Part shown: positions 1 to 8,643 of the stretch, piece after piece
Layout of the letters: the number at the start of each line of letters is the position of its first letter
Position numbering within the stretch: the first letter of the stretch is position 1
NCBI GenBank assembly: GCA_964552055.1
Contig: CAZKFL010000012.1
Coordinates: 1-48,330, forward strand
DNA from: VGMD01 sp964552055
Lineage (GTDB): Bacteria; Chlamydiota; Chlamydiia; Chlamydiales; 2-12-FULL-49-11
Direction: 5' to 3'
Length of the DNA stretch: 48,330 nt
Notes under the pieces: model-generated
Database searches by the model: none
The model's input: only the letters and a program-made list of their open reading frames with translations
What the model was told of the DNA's origin: nothing
Made by a program: the position numbers and the translations under genes

Positions 1-1
1 T

Positions 2-67
2 AGCAGAGATAAGGACAGTCAAGAAGGGAAGTGCAAACGTTGCGAAAAAGAAAGTGTGGTGGGTTAA
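2..67 (+). CDS. Possible 3' end of an unidentified gene (partial)
   Basis: A reading frame is open from the window edge to a TAA at 65-67 and ends in KCKRCEKESVVG, with a CxxC pair as in small zinc-binding tails. It would converge with the Pro/Ala-rich gene on the other strand, the two stop codons overlapping in TTAA. Only 21 codons are visible, so it could be chance. I do not recognise it. Confidence 0.25.
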   Translation, partial: SRDKDSQEGKCKRCEKESVVG

Positions 68-1111
68 GCTTCCTCGCTAACTCCGAAGTATAAACCTTTA
101 GTAATAAACCAGTCCATAACTCTTGAGCTTAAAGGTAACGGAGGGGCCACAGCTGCGCCAAATGGTTGAGCTTCTGGTTCAGCTTCTGGTGGTGCTGGAA
201 CTGCTTCTGGTGGTGNNNNNNNNNNNNNNNNNNNNNNNNNNNNNNNNNNNNNNNNNNNNNNNNNNNNNNNNNNNNNNNNNNNNNNNNNNNNNNNNNNNNN
301 NNNNNNNNNNNNNNNGTGGAACTGCAGCTGGTGGTGGAACTGCAGCTGGTGGTGGAACTGCAGCTGGTGGTGGAACTGCAGCTGGTGGAGCCGCTGGGTG
401 AGGCTGCTCTGCAGCTAGTGGTCTTGTTTTATTCAAGAGCCAATCCTTTATATTTGTTGAACACAACTCAATTGTCCAAAGCATTATTCGCGGAATTGCT
501 AACCAATAGAATAAGCGTATTGGTGAAAACCATTTGGCTTTACAAATATGTATGTTTATTGCTGTTATATAGAGTTCTCTTTTATTTGTCCTGTCAAGAT
601 TTGAAATTAGAGCAAGAGCAGTGTCCATTTGGGTGCGATCATGTGAGGCAATATGTGCTATAATTTCTGTAGTAATTAAAAAGGGGGCTTGTTCAAAAAA
701 AGAATTGGCTATTCTTGGGTTAGTCCAAAGAAGATCTTGAGCTATATTCCTAGCAACATCAGCTCCAAACTCAGAACATTGAACGCGAACATCACGATCT
801 GATAAAGTCTCTATAGCAAGTTCTCTCGCAATAGTTCTGGTTTCAGGGTCCCTTAAAGTGTCTATAGCAAGTGCTCTGGCAGTAGCTCTGGTTTCAGGGT
901 CCCTTCCGATATCACCGATACGCTCAGTACTGTATCTTACTAAAGTTTGGTTAATTATAGTTCCCGCAGATCTAACTGGAATCATTACTTGATGGCCAGC
1001 CCAAGATGCTTTCTCACATGCTATAGTTTGTAAAGATTTAGCTGCCGACACAAGATCTCTGAGTTGGAATCTTGGATAAGAATGTCTGCTAAATTGCCCA
1101 GTTCGATTCAT
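64..1111 (-). CDS. Pro/Ala-repeat hypothetical protein, interrupted by assembly gap
   Basis: I do not recognise a family. The ATG at 1111 follows an AGAGG ribosome-binding site. The N-terminal part is polar and helical and has a 17-residue unit (RDPETRA.ARALAIDTL) present twice in tandem. A central segment (about residues 175-230) contains hydrophobic stretches with several Trp and Ile, then DWLLNKTRPL. After that comes a low-complexity tract of repeated VPPPAA units that runs into the 100-N gap at 216-315. Beyond the gap the same strand continues with PPEAVPAPPEAEPEAQ and ends GLYFGVSEEA at the TAA at 64-66. I infer that both sides belong to one gene and that the repeat caused the gap, so the true length and frame across the N run are unknown. 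The tail motif DWFITKGLYF echoes DWLLNKTRPL before the repeat. A surface or secreted accessory protein is possible, but no clear signal peptide is seen. Confidence 0.65.
216..315. other. Assembly gap (100 N)
   Basis: Exactly 100 consecutive N lie between two stretches of the same kind of GTGGAACTG-type repeat. The round number suggests a placeholder of unknown true size. Confidence 0.98.
316..387. repeat. 18-bp tandem repeat, four copies
   Basis: The unit GTGGAACTGCAGCTGGTG occurs four times head to tail directly after the N gap. On the minus strand it encodes the hexapeptide repeat of Val, Pro and Ala (VPPPAA). Degenerate copies rich in CTTCTGGTGG continue on the other side of the gap at about 170-215. 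Confidence 0.9.
810..911. repeat. 51-bp direct tandem duplication within the hypothetical gene
   Basis: Two adjacent copies of a 51-base unit start at 810 and 861 (TCTATAGCAAG...) and differ at a few positions. They encode two 17-residue helical units (RDPETRA.ARALAIDTL type), so the copy number changes protein length in frame. Confidence 0.8.
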
Positions 1112-1263
1112 AAAAACCTCTAAGTTAGCTATTGTTTATACAAGGATTATAAAGGATTAATTAATAATATACCAATTATTCTTGAGGGAAATGAAGGAAT
1201 TGATACAATTAAAATTTTCAGTATAGACGAAATCGAGGATAGTGAGGTAGTGTAGGATATAAG

Positions 1264-2229
1264 ATGAGAAACTTTATTTTGACAATTCTTTTTTTTAATA
1301 TATTCGAGAGTATGGCTTTTGCCTATGAGGCAACCCCAGAATCAAAAAAATCTTTTGCATTTGATGTGGGGTACTGTGGTGTTTGGCGATCTCCCCTCAA
1401 AAATATGGATTTCTTGAGCCAGTATCAAATTATAGGAGATGATCTTTATACTAATTCCGTGATTCAAAAAATTCCTTTCAATTATGTCTCCGGGGTAAGG
1501 GGCATGGTGGAGTGGATGAGTGGACCTAAAAACTCGATTGAAGCTGTATATACAGGCCTTTTTAATTGGAGGCAGAGTGGATCCGAAACTGATCCTACAG
1601 AGCTTTTATATGTTTCGACACTCCCTTATACGAATGTGAATTGGACTGATTTTTACTATTTTGATTACCATTATAAGTCAGAGCTTAATTCAGGTGAGCT
1701 CTCTTATTGGCGACATGTAACGCCTAGATATGTGGACTATTTTTCCTTTTCCTGGATGCTCGGCCTTAGGTACATTGATTTTCGCGACAGTATGCATATG
1801 AAAATTGGAACGGGAAGTGTGGGTGACACCGGTTATGTAAAGCTTGCCAACCAAATGGGCGGAGGACAAGCTGGTTTAGAATTCCAGGCCAACGCTACAA
1901 GTCGATTTACTTGGGCAATTCAAGTAAAGGGGGGCGCTTATGCCAACTTCATGACAAGAAAAAGCGTTTTGGGAGATCTTGGAGATACCGTAAATGCTGT
2001 TGATTTTAAAACAGGTAGGGTGTATTCAGCCTTCAGTTTGGAGCTGATTCCCTATATTCTCTACAGATTAAATCCTTTTTATCTACGCCTTGCTTACGAT
2101 CGTATTGTACTTTTCAATCCAGGTTTTGCCCCGTTGCAAGTGCAACCGTCTAAATCAATGTGCGATGTATACCCGCACAACTACGTCAATTTTCAAGCAG
2201 TCTACGCAAGTATTGGTTTCTACTGGTAG
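1264..2229 (+). CDS. Predicted outer-membrane beta-barrel protein
   Basis: 321 residues. A signal peptide is visible: a short basic start, a hydrophobic core up to residue 19 and an AFA|YE cleavage site near residue 20. The mature part is rich in Tyr, Trp, Phe and Gly in alternating patterns (for example YVSGVRGMVEWM and EAVYTGLFNW) and ends in the aromatic pattern QAVYASIGFYW, which fits a C-terminal beta-signal for BAM-dependent insertion. I therefore predict an outer-membrane barrel, perhaps a porin-like or surface protein. It does not match MOMP/OmpA or Pmp autotransporters by any motif I can see. An AGGAT sequence precedes the ATG. It converges with the next gene, leaving 8 bases between the stop codons. 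The family assignment is open. Confidence 0.75.
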   Translation: MRNFILTILFFNIFESMAFAYEATPESKKSFAFDVGYCGVWRSPLKNMDFLSQYQIIGDDLYTNSVIQKIPFNYVSGVRGMVEWMSGPKNSIEAVYTGLFNWRQSGSETDPTELLYVSTLPYTNVNWTDFYYFDYHYKSELNSGELSYWRHVTPRYVDYFSFSWMLGLRYIDFRDSMHMKIGTGSVGDTGYVKLANQMGGGQAGLEFQANATSRFTWAIQVKGGAYANFMTRKSVLGDLGDTVNAVDFKTGRVYSAFSLELIPYILYRLNPFYLRLAYDRIVLFNPGFAPLQVQPSKSMCDVYPHNYVNFQAVYASIGFYW

Positions 2230-2237
2230 TAATTGGT

Positions 2238-2771
2238 TTATGCATCTTCTTTAGGTGGGCGCCGATCTTTTGTGGTAAAGGGCGAGTGTCTATCTGCGTG
2301 GGGAGATGTGTTGGCAGACCGTCCGAGTGTTGGGCTAGGGGATTCTATATGCAATGGATCAACAAAATTTACTTTATAACATAGAGGGCCGATTTCGTGT
2401 TCGACACTTGCTCCAATTATACAACTTAAGGAGAGAATTCGTTTGTTAAGTATTTCAAAACACTCTTTTGTTAAATCAATTGCCTCATCAAGACCGTTTT
2501 GAATTCTTTCAAATAGTGGGTAGATCTCTCTTGAATTTGCCTCATCTAATTTCAATTTTAGTTCTGCTGCAGATTTCTTCATTACTGTTAAGGCAGAGTT
2601 CGCAGCTAAGCCAGTAAGAGAGCTTATGGCGAGATTTGCAGTTTTTACAACGCTTAGCATTCGTTCGGATTCTTCTGTAACAGGTATCTCTCTAAGCGCT
2701 TTTTCGTGTGCTTCAGTAAATAGTGGAAGTGATAAGAGATCCAAACTCATTTCAGCTAAGATAAAAGTCAT
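2238..2771 (-). CDS. Hypothetical helical protein
   Basis: 177 residues, no family recognised. The ATG at 2771 is preceded by AAGGAG with a spacing of 8 bases, which favours this start over the internal Met8. Residues 1-115 look largely alpha-helical (long runs such as MKKSAAELKLKLDEANSREIYPLFERI). The C-terminal 40 residues are Pro/Ser/His/Arg-rich and probably disordered, ending TTKDRRPPKEDA. There is one weak hydrophobic patch (SLTGLAANSALTVM) and no signal peptide. It lies alone between the converging barrel gene and the SRP RNA gene. Confidence 0.6.
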   Translation of the reverse strand: MTFILAEMSLDLLSLPLFTEAHEKALREIPVTEESERMLSVVKTANLAISSLTGLAANSALTVMKKSAAELKLKLDEANSREIYPLFERIQNGLDEAIDLTKECFEILNKRILSLSCIIGASVEHEIGPLCYKVNFVDPLHIESPSPTLGRSANTSPHADRHSPFTTKDRRPPKEDA

Positions 2772-2820
2772 ATTATTTTGCTCCTTTTTAAAATTTTAGC
2801 AATAGTATAGAGAGCGCTAG

Positions 2821-2835
2821 ATTAAAAAGAAAGGG
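2821..2835 (-). terminator. U-rich 3' end of SRP RNA
   Basis: The SRP RNA closing stem (CCAGCCC) is followed on the minus strand by TTTCTTTTTAAT, the layout of an intrinsic terminator in which the RNA's own stem serves as the hairpin. Confidence 0.55.
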
Positions 2836-2935
2836 CTGGAGACGATTTAGAGCCAAGAATAGACCTCTTAAGGCTGCTACCGTCAGGTTCTGACCTGGTT
2901 CGAGAAATTCTTATCTCCAAGGTCCCCAGCGAAGA
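2833..2935 (-). ncRNA. ffs: Signal recognition particle RNA (4.5S type)
   Basis: Read on the minus strand, the sequence contains ACCAGGTCAGAACC followed by GGTAGCAGCC, which matches the universally conserved helix-8 core of bacterial SRP RNA (CAGGTC...AGCAGCC). The ends pair: GCTGGGGACC near the 5' end with GTCTCCAGCCC at the 3' end. Interior segments (GATAAGAATTTCTC and AGAGGTCTATTCTTGG) can also pair, giving one long hairpin of about 100 nt. The RNA pairs with Ffh protein to target nascent membrane and secreted proteins. It begins about 10 bases after the uvrA stop codon on the same strand. The ends are approximate. Confidence 0.88.
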
Positions 2936-2942
2936 AGGGTGA

Positions 2943-2972
2943 AGTTTACACCATTTTCAAGTATTTACGCAA
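2943..2972 (-). promoter_or_regulatory. Candidate promoter for SRP RNA inside the uvrA 3' end
   Basis: On the minus strand TTGCGT (972-967 of the 2.9-kb block, i.e. 2972-2967) and TAAACT (2948-2943) are 18 bases apart and would start transcription just before the SRP RNA 5' end. The -10 box overlaps the uvrA stop codon. The match to sigma-70 consensus is moderate; read-through from uvrA is the alternative. Confidence 0.35.
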
Positions 2973-5900
2973 GTAGTTAGCGGTGTGTGAATCTTTTTGC
3001 TTAAGAAAGGTGTTGAAAGGAGCAGAGCAGGTGATTTTTCCACCAAATTGGCCGGCTTCTGGGCCAAGGTCGATGATGTAGTCAGCGTTTGCAATGATAT
3101 CGAGATTGTGTTCAATGATGATGACGGTGCTTCCTCTATCGACAAGAGATTGAAAGATGGGGATGATTTTAGCGATGTCATCAAAATGTAAGCCAGAGGT
3201 CGGTTCGTCAAATATATAGATCGGATGATCCTTAGTATTTTTTGCAAGTTCAATGGAGAGACGAAGTCTACCGAATTCTCCTGTAGAAAGAGTTTGTGTT
3301 GATTGACCAAGGGTAAGGTAACCAAGTCCAACAAGCATTAACCTGTCTAAAATCTTGTGTATTTTTGGTATAGGGGGTAAAAGTTCTTTTGCGTTAGCTA
3401 CTGTGACATTAAAAAGATTTCCAAAGTGCTTCCCTTTGTAGTTTATTGTCAAACTTAATGGGTTTAGACAAAATCCGTTGCAGCTGTCGCACTCAACATG
3501 CGCTGCTGCCATAAATTCAAGTTCAACTGTTTGCGTTCCGAGGCCCCGGCATTTTTTACACATGCCGCTTGGGTGGTTATAACTGAAATGTTTGGGTTGA
3601 AGTCCTTTTGCTATAGCATCGGGCATAGATGCAAAAAATGTGCGCAGAGGTGTAAGGAGATCTGTATAGGTTAGAAGATCTGACCTGCTTGTTGTTTTGT
3701 GTGTTCCTTGATCAATTGTAATCAGTCTATCAAAGTCTTTTACGTTCTCGAAAGTGGCGCCTTCAAAAATAAATGTCTCTGAAGGGGATCTTTTTTGAAG
3801 ATTTTGAAAAAGCCCTGGATTGATAATATCATGCATGAGTGTAGACTTACCAGATCCTGAAACACCGGTGACACAGGTAAGAGCCTTTTTAGGAAAGGTA
3901 ACAGAAACGTCATTGAGATTGTGCTTTGTAATGTTTTTAACGGTAAACCATTCTTTGAGTGTCCGTCTTTTTTTTGGTAAGGGGGTTGAGAGCTCGCCTG
4001 ATAGATATCTTCCCGTTAATGAATTTGGATTGTTTGAGAGCTCAAGAGGCGTTCCTATTGCCGTAATTTCACCACCCAAATTACCGCTTCCTGGACCGAA
4101 GTCATAGATGAGATCAGCTTCTTTTATGGTCATTGGATCGTGCTCAACTAAAATGATAGTGTTTTTCAACTTTTGTAATTCTTTAAGCGCGTTATTGAGA
4201 AGGTGGTTATTATGGGGGTGAAGACCAACAGTTGGCTCATCAAGAACGTATAGCACGCCTGTAAGACCTAGTCCTAGCTGCTTAGCAAGTCTTGTGCGTT
4301 GCACTTCTCCACCTGAGAGTGTAGGTGCGCCTCTATCTAAAGAGAGGTAATGAAGTCCCATATCGCATAGAAGTTTCATTCGGGAATTCACCACAGCCAA
4401 TGCTTCTTTTAAGACGTGTTCTCCTTCAATTTTCGCGAGAAAGAGATACGCTTCACTTAAAGGCATCTTGCATAGATCTGTAATTGAGATGTTATTGATC
4501 CGTACGTTTCTAGCGATCGAATTTAATCTTGTGCCATCACAACTAGAGCAAATGCTTTGCTGAAGAAAGGGGAGCGCTTCTTCTCGAATAATTGATCTTC
4601 CCATTTTCCCCATTTGTGTAAATAGGTTGTTTAGACCAATCCATTTTAAACCATCGATAGCTTTTTTGCTTCCTTCAAAGATAAAATGGAGTTTGTCTTC
4701 ATCTAAATCTTTTAAGGGTTCTTTGAATGGAATTTTGCTCCTCTTAAAGAATGTTTCAAAAAAAGTATGGGCGTCTCTTGTTGCATGCTCTTTTAAAAGT
4801 CTAATTAAAATGTCAGATAGTGAGTGTTTGGTAATTGTTTTGTCTTGATGTAGGTTTGCTCCCCATTTAATGCCAAGTCCCTCACATTCATGGCACATCC
4901 CCTCAGCTGAATTAAATGAAAAGGTATGATGTGTTATCGATGGGTAGGATTTGCCTGTGCTTTCAACTGCAAATGCTAAATTAAAAAATAGGTCTTGATT
5001 ATCGAGTGCTACGACTACAAGATTTCCTGAAATTTCTGATGCAGAAGTGATTGCATCTAATAGCCTTTTCTCCATACCTTTTTTTAGTATGATTCGGTCA
5101 ATAACTAGTTCGAGTTTGTTTTTTAGCCGTTTATCATAGGGGATCGTTTCTTCTAGGTCGTAATAGACAGTATTTAGACGAATTCGTACGTAGCCGCTTT
5201 TCTGCCATGATTCGACAACTTTTGTGAATTCTTCATTTTTGGAAAAAGCAATGGGGCTTAAAATTTGCATCTTGGTTCCATCCGGATAGGAAAGAAGCCG
5301 CTTTAGAATTTTCTCTGGGGTGATCTCTTTGATTTCTTCCCCTGTTTCAGGGCAAAAGGCAGTTCCCATACGTGAGTAGATGATGCGGAGGTAGTCATAA
5401 ATTTCTGTTATTGTACCAAGTGTACTGCGAGGATTAACGTTTTGTACGTGATGTTCAATTGCAATTGCAGGAGATAATCCTTCGATTTCTAGCGCTTTTG
5501 CTTTTGGCATTTTAGTGACAAATCGTTTTGCGTAGGTCGATAAACTTTCAATATAACGCCTTTGTCCTTCTGCATATATGGTTTCAAATGCAAGGGATGT
5601 TTTTCCTGAGCCAGATGGGCCTGTAAAGACAACAAGAGAATTATGCGGAATTGAGAGGGAGACATTTTTTAGGTTGTTTTGGTGGGCTCCTTTTACTGTA
5701 ATTTCCGTGAGGGGCTTTGATACTTTTCCGCCACTTAATTTAAGGAAGTCTTTTTCTAAATGTTTTTTTAGAAATATTCCGGTAGCCGTGTTGCCTTCAC
5801 AAATTTTAGCAGGAGTATTGGCGGCAAGCAAATAACCTCCAGCATCGCCACCTTCCGGACCGAGTTCAATGATCCAATCTACAGTTTTAATGAGATCTAA

Positions 5901-8555
5901 ATTGTGTTCAATCACAAGTACAGTGTTTTTCGTGTCGACAAGTTCTTGTAATATTTCGATCAGTTTTCGCGTGTCATGAAAATGAAGCCCCGTTGTTGGT
6001 TCATCAAGTATATAGAAGGTGTGCCCTTTTGGTGGTCTAATGAGCTCTTTTGCAAGCTTGATGCGCTGCGCTTCTCCACCTGATAGTGTGGTTGCTGATT
6101 GCCCAAGTTTTAGGTAGCCAAGACCTACCCTTTTTAAAAGAGCTAATTTTTTATAAATGGAGGGGATCTCTGAAAAAAATGTGGATGCTTCATCAATAGA
6201 CATTTCAAGAACATCATAGATGCTTTTTCCTCGATATTTAATGGAAAGAGTTTTTTGATCAAATCGTTCACCTTTACAATTTGGGCAAGTGACCCATTCA
6301 TCTTCGAGAAAATCCATATCGATCTTAGTCATGCCCATGCCAAGACATTGGTAGCAGGAGCCCTCACGCACATTGAAACTAAAGTGACCGATTGTGTATC
6401 CGAACGCTTGACTATCAGGTAGTTTTGCAAATAAATCGCGAATATCATCAAAAACTTTTACATAGGTCACCGGATTTGATCTCGGAGTTCTTCCAATAGG
6501 TGATTGGTCAATAGCAATAACTTTGTCTATTTTTTCTAGTCCAACAATTGCTTTGTGAGTGCCAATAGGGAGTTTAGAGTTGTTTGCTTTGTTTGAGAGG
6601 GCAGGATAAAGAATATCAGTAATAAGAGATGATTTCCCAGAGCCTGAAACGCCTGTGACAGCAATAAACACTCCAAGCGGAATAGTTACGTCCATTCCTT
6701 TTAAATTGTGATGCGCGCCTCCAATGACTTTTATTGCATGGTCTTTGGTAGGCTTTCTTTTTTTTGTGATGGGAATTTCTTCTCTGCCAGAAAGATATGC
6801 GCCGGTTATAGAATTAGGTGATGAAAGTAGTTGGTCAAGATTCCCATGTGAAACAACTTCGCCGCCATTCACGCCGGCATAGGGACCAATATCAATAATT
6901 GTGTCAGCTGCTCTAATTGTCTCTTCGTCATGCTCGACAACGATAACCGTGTTACCTTTATCACGAAGGTGAATGAGTGTTTTAATGAGCCTTTCGTTAT
7001 CGCGAGGATGAAGACCAATTGAAGGTTCATCAAGGATATAGGCAACTTTTACAAGGCCAAATCCAATTTGGGAAGCAAGACGTACCCGTTGCGATTCTCC
7101 GCCTGAAAGGGTTGGTGAATTTCTTGATAATGTTATGTAATCAAGACCCACATTAAAAAGAAAGGTGAGTCTCCCTTCAATTTCTTGAATCAGATCAAAG
7201 CCGATAATCTTTTCACGCTCGCTAAGGTCTAATTCATGAAAAAATTGAAGCGATTCCTTAATCGGCATTTCTGTGATTTCAAAAACTGTTTTTCCTTTGA
7301 ACTTGGCATGTCTCGGGTAATCTTTTATCCTTGCACCGCTGCATTTTGGGCAAATCGATTTGTGCATAAGTTCGCCCATTTTTTCAAGATAGAGATCAGA
7401 TGTTGCCTCATTGAAACGCTTTTTAGCTTCATGTAAAACCCCACGCCAGCCAATGTAGTCAACCCATCTTGCTTTTGTTTCCGGATGGACAAATACCATT
7501 TTGGTCCATTTCTCTTCTGTTCCATAGAGAAATACGTCCTTAGCTTCTTTCGATAGATTTTTCCAAGGTGTATCAAGCTTAAACCGGTATAGAGTTGCTA
7601 GATTAGAATAGATATTTCCCCATTTTACTGTATTACAAGAGCCTGCAATAAGACAGCAATCTTCTGAGATGCTTTTCTCTTCATCAATAATGAGCTTTAA
7701 ATCAAAGTCTTGAATTGTACCAAGACCACTACACTCTTCACACATTCCTTTTGGATGATTAAAAGAAAAGTCTTCAGGCTCAAGAGGTTTGTAATAAATA
7801 CCCGATGATTTGCTATATCCATATTCAGAAAATAGGGTATCTTCATTTGTATCAGGATTGTGAGTGTAAAGAAGACCTTTTCCTACATCAAGCCCCATTT
7901 GTATCGCTTCTAAAATTCGCGCCTCTTCCCCAACTGTTAGCCGATCAATCACTACCTCAATGTCATGAACACTATTTTTATCTAAGGCAGGAATTGTTTC
8001 TGAGAGATGATAAAATTCTTTATCGACCCGAACACGTAAAAAGCCGCGCTTCATTAATTCAGGAAAGAGCTCCTTATGCTCTCCCTTGCTAGCCTGTATC
8101 ATGGGGGCTAGAAAAATCAGCTTTGTCTCTTTTGGTTTAGATAAAATAACCCTTGCAATCTCTGACTTAGAGATGGGCGTGACTTTTTCTTTAGATATCG
8201 GACAATATGCTTCTCCCATTCTTGCATACAAGACTCTTAAGTAGTCATAAATTGCTGTAATTGTTCCTACAGTAGATCTTGGATTATGCGAGGATGTTTT
8301 TTGTTCAATAGCAATTGTGGGTGGAATTCCTTCAAGAGAAGTAGCATCCGGTTTCGGTAAATTCCCTAAATATCTTTTTGCATGAGCCGAAAGCGAATCA
8401 ATATATCGCCTTTGTCCCTCAACATATATAGTATCAAACGCTAGCGAAGATTTGCCGGATCCAGATACCCCGGTAAATACAATTAATTCACCTTGTTTTA
8501 AGGTGAGCGATATTTTCTTTAAATTATGGACTGATACGCCCTTAAGCTCGATCAT
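2946..8555 (-). CDS. uvrA: UvrA excinuclease subunit, tandem double-length form
   Basis: ATPase subunit that, with UvrB, finds DNA damage for nucleotide excision repair. A normal UvrA has about 940 residues and two ATPase domains; this one has about 1870 and contains two UvrA units head to tail, four ATPase cassettes in all. Walker A motifs lie near residues 35 (GVSGSGKSS), 645, 987 (GPSGSGKTS) and 1573. ABC signatures lie near 490 (LSGGESQR), 830 (LSGGEAQR), 1420 (LSGGEVQR) and 1763, where the motif has decayed to LSTGEFGR. CxxC zinc modules occur in both units (CEECSGLG, CPKCSGAR, CHECEGLG, CSSCDGTR, CKKCRGLG). Double UvrA is known in Chlamydia. The open frame extends to 8573 (MVLFCPM), but I prefer the second Met (MIELKGVSVHNLK), where UvrA homology starts. 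It is divergent from pyk across an inverted-repeat element. Confidence 0.97.
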   Translation of the reverse strand: MIELKGVSVHNLKKISLTLKQGELIVFTGVSGSGKSSLAFDTIYVEGQRRYIDSLSAHAKRYLGNLPKPDATSLEGIPPTIAIEQKTSSHNPRSTVGTITAIYDYLRVLYARMGEAYCPISKEKVTPISKSEIARVILSKPKETKLIFLAPMIQASKGEHKELFPELMKRGFLRVRVDKEFYHLSETIPALDKNSVHDIEVVIDRLTVGEEARILEAIQMGLDVGKGLLYTHNPDTNEDTLFSEYGYSKSSGIYYKPLEPEDFSFNHPKGMCEECSGLGTIQDFDLKLIIDEEKSISEDCCLIAGSCNTVKWGNIYSNLATLYRFKLDTPWKNLSKEAKDVFLYGTEEKWTKMVFVHPETKARWVDYIGWRGVLHEAKKRFNEATSDLYLEKMGELMHKSICPKCSGARIKDYPRHAKFKGKTVFEITEMPIKESLQFFHELDLSEREKIIGFDLIQEIEGRLTFLFNVGLDYITLSRNSPTLSGGESQRVRLASQIGFGLVKVAYILDEPSIGLHPRDNERLIKTLIHLRDKGNTVIVVEHDEETIRAADTIIDIGPYAGVNGGEVVSHGNLDQLLSSPNSITGAYLSGREEIPITKKRKPTKDHAIKVIGGAHHNLKGMDVTIPLGVFIAVTGVSGSGKSSLITDILYPALSNKANNSKLPIGTHKAIVGLEKIDKVIAIDQSPIGRTPRSNPVTYVKVFDDIRDLFAKLPDSQAFGYTIGHFSFNVREGSCYQCLGMGMTKIDMDFLEDEWVTCPNCKGERFDQKTLSIKYRGKSIYDVLEMSIDEASTFFSEIPSIYKKLALLKRVGLGYLKLGQSATTLSGGEAQRIKLAKELIRPPKGHTFYILDEPTTGLHFHDTRKLIEILQELVDTKNTVLVIEHNLDLIKTVDWIIELGPEGGDAGGYLLAANTPAKICEGNTATGIFLKKHLEKDFLKLSGGKVSKPLTEITVKGAHQNNLKNVSLSIPHNSLVVFTGPSGSGKTSLAFETIYAEGQRRYIESLSTYAKRFVTKMPKAKALEIEGLSPAIAIEHHVQNVNPRSTLGTITEIYDYLRIIYSRMGTAFCPETGEEIKEITPEKILKRLLSYPDGTKMQILSPIAFSKNEEFTKVVESWQKSGYVRIRLNTVYYDLEETIPYDKRLKNKLELVIDRIILKKGMEKRLLDAITSASEISGNLVVVALDNQDLFFNLAFAVESTGKSYPSITHHTFSFNSAEGMCHECEGLGIKWGANLHQDKTITKHSLSDILIRLLKEHATRDAHTFFETFFKRSKIPFKEPLKDLDEDKLHFIFEGSKKAIDGLKWIGLNNLFTQMGKMGRSIIREEALPFLQQSICSSCDGTRLNSIARNVRINNISITDLCKMPLSEAYLFLAKIEGEHVLKEALAVVNSRMKLLCDMGLHYLSLDRGAPTLSGGEVQRTRLAKQLGLGLTGVLYVLDEPTVGLHPHNNHLLNNALKELQKLKNTIILVEHDPMTIKEADLIYDFGPGSGNLGGEITAIGTPLELSNNPNSLTGRYLSGELSTPLPKKRRTLKEWFTVKNITKHNLNDVSVTFPKKALTCVTGVSGSGKSTLMHDIINPGLFQNLQKRSPSETFIFEGATFENVKDFDRLITIDQGTHKTTSRSDLLTYTDLLTPLRTFFASMPDAIAKGLQPKHFSYNHPSGMCKKCRGLGTQTVELEFMAAAHVECDSCNGFCLNPLSLTINYKGKHFGNLFNVTVANAKELLPPIPKIHKILDRLMLVGLGYLTLGQSTQTLSTGEFGRLRLSIELAKNTKDHPIYIFDEPTSGLHFDDIAKIIPIFQSLVDRGSTVIIIEHNLDIIANADYIIDLGPEAGQFGGKITCSAPFNTFLKQKDSHTANYLRKYLKMV

Positions 8556-8643
8556 AGGGCAAAATAGTACCATAATTTACAATTTTTAAACAAAGAAATT
8601 GGATTTGAATTGGAGAAAATAGGGGAGGTCGCCTATCGTTATG

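Noticed and set aside
316..387. Tandem 18-bp units considered as a CRISPR array
   Set aside because: The units are contiguous without spacers and encode a hexapeptide repeat.
166..663. Long plus-strand frame through the repeat and the N gap (VELQLV repeats)
   Set aside because: It is the reverse-strand shadow of the Pro/Ala-rich gene; the repeat has no stops in several frames, and the N run counts as open.
2160..2384. Plus-strand frame overlapping the end of the barrel gene
   Set aside because: It is a shifted-frame extension opposite the hypothetical gene at 2238-2771, with no ribosome-binding site or recognisable protein features.
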